Source of the DNA: Bacteroidetes bacterium QS_8_68_15
GTDB taxonomy: Bacteria; Bacteroidota; Rhodothermia; Rhodothermales; Salinibacteraceae
DNA length: 13,826 bases
NCBI GenBank assembly: GCA_003023245.1
Contig: PXTR01000014.1
Location: 665 to 14,490, forward strand
Direction of reading: 5' to 3'
The notes under the pieces are model-generated. The model had not been told where the DNA came from. It ran no database searches and was given only the letters and a program-made list of their open reading frames with translations. The first letter of the stretch is position 1; every line of letters starts with the position of its first letter. The translations under genes and the position numbers were made by a program. Shown here piece by piece: positions 10,739 through 13,826 of this stretch.

Positions 10739-12001
10739 ATGCGCCGTCTGTCTTTCGCGCTCCTCTTTCTCGCGGGCCTCGCCGGCGCGCCCTCCCCGCT
10801 TCAGGCGCAATCGCGCCACGCCGACGTTCCGCGGCTGTCCGACCGCGCTCGCGTCTCGCTCCTGACGATCCTGCCGGGCGACGGGGCCGCCGACGCCTTC
10901 GGCCACAGCGCCCTGCGCGTGCGCGACCCGGCACGGGCGCTCGACCGCACCTACAACTACGGCACGTACGACTTCCGCGACCCGTACTTCATCCTGAAGT
11001 TCACCTACGGGCAGCTCACCTACCTGCTCTCCACCAGCTCGTTCGACCGGCTGCTGCGCAAATACCGCTACCTGGGCCGCCCCGTCATCGAGCAGCGGCT
11101 GCGGCTCACGCCCGCGCAGGAGCAGCGCTTGTTTGCCTTTCTGGAGTGGAACGCGCGCCCCGCGAACCGTGCCTACCGCTACGACTTCCTCTTCGACAAC
11201 TGCGCCACGCGCATCCGCGACGCCTTGCGCGACGCCCTGGCCGACTCGCTGCGCTTCGGGCTGGAGGCGCTTCCGCGGCGCACCTTCCGCCACCACCTCG
11301 ACCGCTTCGTCGCGGGCATGGCGCCGCTGGACTTCGGCTTCGATCTGGCGCTGGGCCTGCCGACCGATCAAGTGGCCGCTCCGAAGGAGGCGATGTTTTT
11401 GCCGGAGTACCTGATGGAGGGCTTCGCCGGAGCCACCGTGAAAACGAACGCCCGGCGCGGAGCAGGTGCGTGGCAGCCGCTCGTCGCGCGCACCGACACG
11501 CTCTTCTGGGTCGAAGGCGCGCAGTTTCCCGCTCGCCCGGCGTTTCCGTGGATCGCGGTGGGAATGTGGGGGCTCTTCGCCGCTCTCCTGAGCGCGACGG
11601 CCTGGCGATGGCAACAGGGGCGCGCGCCGATGCGCGGGGTCGACGTGCTGCTCTTCGGCACGGTCGGCGCGGCGAGCGTGGTAATCTGGTTTCTGGCGTT
11701 TCTCTCCGAGCACGTCGTCACGCGCTACAACCTCAACGCCGCCTGGGCGCTGCCGACGCACCTCGCTCTGGCCGGCGCGCTTTTGCTGAAACGCGGCCTT
11801 CGCGGACGACTCGCGCGCGGCTACCTGCGCGTCAGCGCGGCGGCGGCGGGGCTGCTGGCGCTGGGCTGGCCGCTGTGGCCGCAGGACCTGCACGCCGCCG
11901 CCCTCCCGCTCGTCTTGATGCTCACCCTGCGCAGCGCCCGGCGCAGCGAGGCCGTTCCGACGAAGGCTCCTGCGCGCGAAGCGTCCCCTGACGCTGCCTG
12001 A
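10739..12001 (+). CDS. DUF4105 / Lnb-like periplasmic-domain membrane protein
   Basis: A 420-residue protein with a signal peptide (about 1-23, A-L-L-F-L-A-G-L-A-G core), a periplasmic domain (about 35-265), and a C-terminal membrane region with about five hydrophobic segments (near 270-290, 301-323, 337-351, 364-380, 385-397). The periplasmic domain carries DUF4105 hallmarks: G-H-S-A-L-R-V with His56, Y-N-Y-G-T-Y-D-F at 72-79, and Y-R-Y-D-F-L-F-D-N-C-A-T-R with Cys155. The conserved His and Cys suggest a thiol enzyme. This family includes Lnb, reported in Bacteroides as the lipoprotein N-acyltransferase that finishes triacylation where Lnt is absent. That role is inferred here by family membership, and paralogues may differ. 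Start ATG 10739 directly precedes the signal peptide. It meets the TonB-C gene tail to tail with a 3-bp gap. Confidence 0.88.
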   Translation: MRRLSFALLFLAGLAGAPSPLQAQSRHADVPRLSDRARVSLLTILPGDGAADAFGHSALRVRDPARALDRTYNYGTYDFRDPYFILKFTYGQLTYLLSTSSFDRLLRKYRYLGRPVIEQRLRLTPAQEQRLFAFLEWNARPANRAYRYDFLFDNCATRIRDALRDALADSLRFGLEALPRRTFRHHLDRFVAGMAPLDFGFDLALGLPTDQVAAPKEAMFLPEYLMEGFAGATVKTNARRGAGAWQPLVARTDTLFWVEGAQFPARPAFPWIAVGMWGLFAALLSATAWRWQQGRAPMRGVDVLLFGTVGAASVVIWFLAFLSEHVVTRYNLNAAWALPTHLALAGALLLKRGLRGRLARGYLRVSAAAAGLLALGWPLWPQDLHAAALPLVLMLTLRSARRSEAVPTKAPAREASPDAA

Positions 12002-12009
12002 GTCTCAGG
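11997..12009. repeat. Palindrome spanning two convergent stop codons
   Basis: CCTGAG-T-CTCAGG is a perfect inverted repeat with 6-bp arms around one base. The TGA of the Lnb-like gene (11999-12001) and the TGA of the TonB-C gene (minus strand, 12005-12007) sit in mirror positions within it. It may act as a small bidirectional terminator stem, but the arms are short and no T-tract follows on either strand. Confidence 0.4.
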
Positions 12010-13726
12010 TATCGATTTCGTACTGCACCATCAGCGTGCGATACGCCCGTACCGGCTCGCCCTCCACCGTCGCCGGCTCAAACGTCGTATTTCGGGCGGC
12101 GTTTATGGCTTCTTCGTCGGCCCCGTGCCCGATTCCCATCAGCGTCTCGATGTTCTGCAGCGATCCGTCCGCGCCGACCGTCACGCGCAGGTACACGCGC
12201 CCCTCGACGCCCTGTTCGCGCGCGCGCTCCGGATAGGACACCTTCTCGTAGAAGGCGCTCTTCCCGCCTACGATCTTGGGTTTTTGGTCGGGATTCTTGT
12301 GAATGCGGGGTTCCGACTCGCCGGCGTCTTCTTCGCTTTCGCCTCGCGGGGCCGTCTGCTGCGGTCGGGCAGCGTCGTCGTCCTGCTGTTGGGCCGCCGT
12401 CTGTTGGGGCGCTGTCTGTTGGGGCGGTTGCTCGCCGGCGGCCTGCTGCTGCTGCTGCTCGGCCTCCGCCGCGGCGAGCCGCTGCTGGGCTTCTTCGACG
12501 CGGCGCTGCGCGTAGTCGTCGTCGGGGCGCTGTTCGAGGGCCTTCCGGTAGCTGGCGGCGGCTTGCCGGAAGTCGCCCTCGCCGAAGCGCAGGTCGCCGC
12601 GGCTGCGGTGAATCTGGTACTGCTCCTGCCGCCTGCGGCGCTGCGCTCGGCGCTCGGCGATGGTGTCGAGGCGAGCCTGCACGGCGGGGTCGTTGGGAGT
12701 GGCATCGAGAGCGAGCTGGTACTGGTTCTGGGCCGCTTCGAGCCGGCCGGCCTCGAAGAGCGAGTCGGCGCGGCGGCGGTAGCGGCGGTACTGCTCCTGC
12801 TGCTGCGCTTCGCTCAGGCGCGTCTCGATCTCCTCGAGCTTGTTCCGGACGTAGGCATTGTCAGGCCGATATTCGAGCGCGCTGTTGAACCGGCTGCGCG
12901 CCTCCCCGTAGTTTTCGTTGGCGAAGGCCTCGTCCCCGCGGTCGCGGTAGCGCTCGAAGAGCCGCCGGCGTTCTTCTTCGAGAGTCGTTTCGCCGTCTTC
13001 GTCTTCCTCACCGTTCTCCTGCGCATCTTCCTCACCGCCCCGGCCCGCGTTGAGGGTGGTGCGCACGCGCTGCACGCGCTCAAGCGCGGTCGAGTCGTCC
13101 GGGCGGCTGCTCAGGGCGGTGACGTAGGCTTCGCGGGCCTGTTCGAGAAGCAGCCGCGCCTGCGCCCCGAACTCGTCGTCGCCGGCCATGCGCTCTGCCT
13201 GTGCCGTCAGCGAATCGCCCCGGCTCAGCGCGCGCCGGTAGTTCTCCGCACTGACCGCCTCGCGCAGCCGGTCGATCATGACCAGCCGTTCGCTGATGCG
13301 CTCGGCGTCGGGAGCGTGTTCGAGGTCGAGGTTCTCGGCTTCGCGGTACCGCTTCGCAGCCGCCTCGTACGACGACGCCTTGAACAGCGAGTCGCCCGCG
13401 GCGACCAGGCGCTCGTATTGCGCGTCGGCGCTGCTCTCGGCGCTGCTTTCGCTCCCGCCCAGCAGCCCGCTCATCAGCAGCAACGCGCCGATCATCAGCA
13501 CGACCGCCCCGCCGCCCATCGCCACGCGACCGGAGACGGGCAGCATCCGCCGTCCGCGTTCCGCTTTCGGCTTCTCCTCCCCCTCCTCGCCGCTGCGCTC
13601 CCCCCGGCGGCGCGGCGCGTCGTCGCCTCGGGCTTGGCGCCGGTTGCGCGCTTTTTCCTTTTCCTTTCGGGCTGCCTCGGCCGCCGCCGCCGCTATCGAC
13701 GCCGGGCCCCAGGCTTCTTTTTCCAT
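12005..13726 (-). CDS. TPR-containing TonB C-terminal domain membrane protein, start uncertain
   Basis: At least 573 residues. Residues 1-62 are charged and Ala/Arg/Glu-rich, probably cytoplasmic. One transmembrane helix lies at about 68-89. Tetratricopeptide-like repeats follow (about 103-136, 160-210, 257-303, 317-360, 374-418), with repeated D-S-L-F or G-D-x-x-F blocks and Y/F-x-x-A pairs. Then come a Gln/Pro-rich linker (about 420-465, containing a short CTG-repeat poly-Gln run) and a TonB C-terminal domain (about 483-571: P-K-I-V-G-G, Y-P-E-R-A-R-E-Q-G-V-E-G-R-V, D-G-S-L-Q-N-I, and F-E-P-A near 549-552). Such domains transmit force or contact outer-membrane partners; the partner is unknown. 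ATG 13726 is the only in-frame start codon here, but the frame is open to base 13826 with similar acidic, Gly/Ala-rich composition, so the gene may extend beyond the window. Confidence 0.88.
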   Translation of the reverse strand: MEKEAWGPASIAAAAAEAARKEKEKARNRRQARGDDAPRRRGERSGEEGEEKPKAERGRRMLPVSGRVAMGGGAVVLMIGALLLMSGLLGGSESSAESSADAQYERLVAAGDSLFKASSYEAAAKRYREAENLDLEHAPDAERISERLVMIDRLREAVSAENYRRALSRGDSLTAQAERMAGDDEFGAQARLLLEQAREAYVTALSSRPDDSTALERVQRVRTTLNAGRGGEEDAQENGEEDEDGETTLEEERRRLFERYRDRGDEAFANENYGEARSRFNSALEYRPDNAYVRNKLEEIETRLSEAQQQEQYRRYRRRADSLFEAGRLEAAQNQYQLALDATPNDPAVQARLDTIAERRAQRRRRQEQYQIHRSRGDLRFGEGDFRQAAASYRKALEQRPDDDYAQRRVEEAQQRLAAAEAEQQQQQAAGEQPPQQTAPQQTAAQQQDDDAARPQQTAPRGESEEDAGESEPRIHKNPDQKPKIVGGKSAFYEKVSYPERAREQGVEGRVYLRVTVGADGSLQNIETLMGIGHGADEEAINAARNTTFEPATVEGEPVRAYRTLMVQYEIDT

Positions 13727-13735
13727 CCCCCCCCC
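13727..13735 (-). repeat. Nine-G homopolymer directly upstream of (or inside) the TonB-C gene
   Basis: Nine consecutive C on the plus strand, read as nine G on the coding strand, directly abut the ATG at 13726. If translation starts upstream they encode three glycines. If it starts at 13726 they occupy the ribosome-binding position, though too close for a normal Shine-Dalgarno. Such tracts are prone to slippage and to sequencing error. Confidence 0.6.
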
Positions 13736-13826
13736 GCCGAGAGCATCGGCCTCTTCCCCCGCCGGCTTCCCCCTTTCGTCCTCATCGCCGCCGCCATCTT
13801 CCCGCGCCGCGGCCGCCGCCGTCGCT

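Noticed and set aside
10361..11893. 510-codon minus-strand frame opposite the Lnb-like gene
   Set aside because: Everything upstream of about 10585 is the antisense of a well-supported gene. Only the C-terminal hydrophobic part was kept as a possible small protein.
1..13826. tRNA, rRNA and known riboswitch signatures
   Set aside because: None recognised by eye on either strand. A tRNAscan-SE and Rfam search would be needed to exclude diverged examples.

Overview
The window looks like the chromosome of a high-GC member of Rhodothermota (Salinibacter/Rhodothermus side of the Bacteroidota-related bacteria). Four things suggest this: the gene families (TIGR02757 protein, hrcA-grpE-dnaJ cluster, 67-kDa-type SppA, Lnb/DUF4105 membrane protein, TPR-TonB protein); very acidic, lysine-poor proteins of the kind seen in salt-in halophiles; two exact matches to the Bacteroidota-type -7 promoter element TAnnTTTG; and start codons mostly without a Shine-Dalgarno sequence. 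No taxonomic marker such as rRNA is present, so this is an inference.

Layout. 1-611 holds the 3' part of a TIGR02757/DUF2400 gene (+). It overlaps, tail to tail, a flavin reductase-like gene (-). 1431-4997 is a minus-strand heat-shock cluster transcribed hrcA > grpE > dnaJ. A 378-bp divergent region full of inverted repeats separates hrcA from sppA (+, 5376-7193). sppA converges on gpmI (-, 7369-8901), which lies downstream of nth (-, 9002-9889). 9890-10360 has no convincing gene but is packed with hairpins and a roughly 160-bp nested inverted repeat that looks like a miniature mobile element. A small two-helix membrane protein (-, low certainty) lies beside it. Then comes an Lnb-like/DUF4105 membrane enzyme (+, 10739-12001), which meets a TPR plus TonB-C protein (-, 12005 to at least 13726) tail to tail with 3 bp between them. 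The reading frame of that last gene stays open to the right edge of the window.

How the genes work together. HrcA (repressor), GrpE (nucleotide exchange factor) and DnaJ (J-protein) serve the Hsp70 system, but dnaK is not in the window. SppA (membrane peptidase), the Lnb-like protein (lipoprotein N-acylation or another envelope role) and the TonB-C protein all act at the cell envelope. GpmI (glycolysis) and Nth (base excision repair) are housekeeping.

The most unusual feature is not a gene. At least seven places in the gaps between genes contain short degenerate tandem arrays with a strict 7-nt period and a recurrent GT dinucleotide (GTnnnnC/G). They lie right beside start or stop codons, and I know of no described element that explains them. 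The second is the 10154-10315 element, whose two ends carry hairpins with nearly the same 13-nt loop but with stem base pairs swapped in a compensating way.
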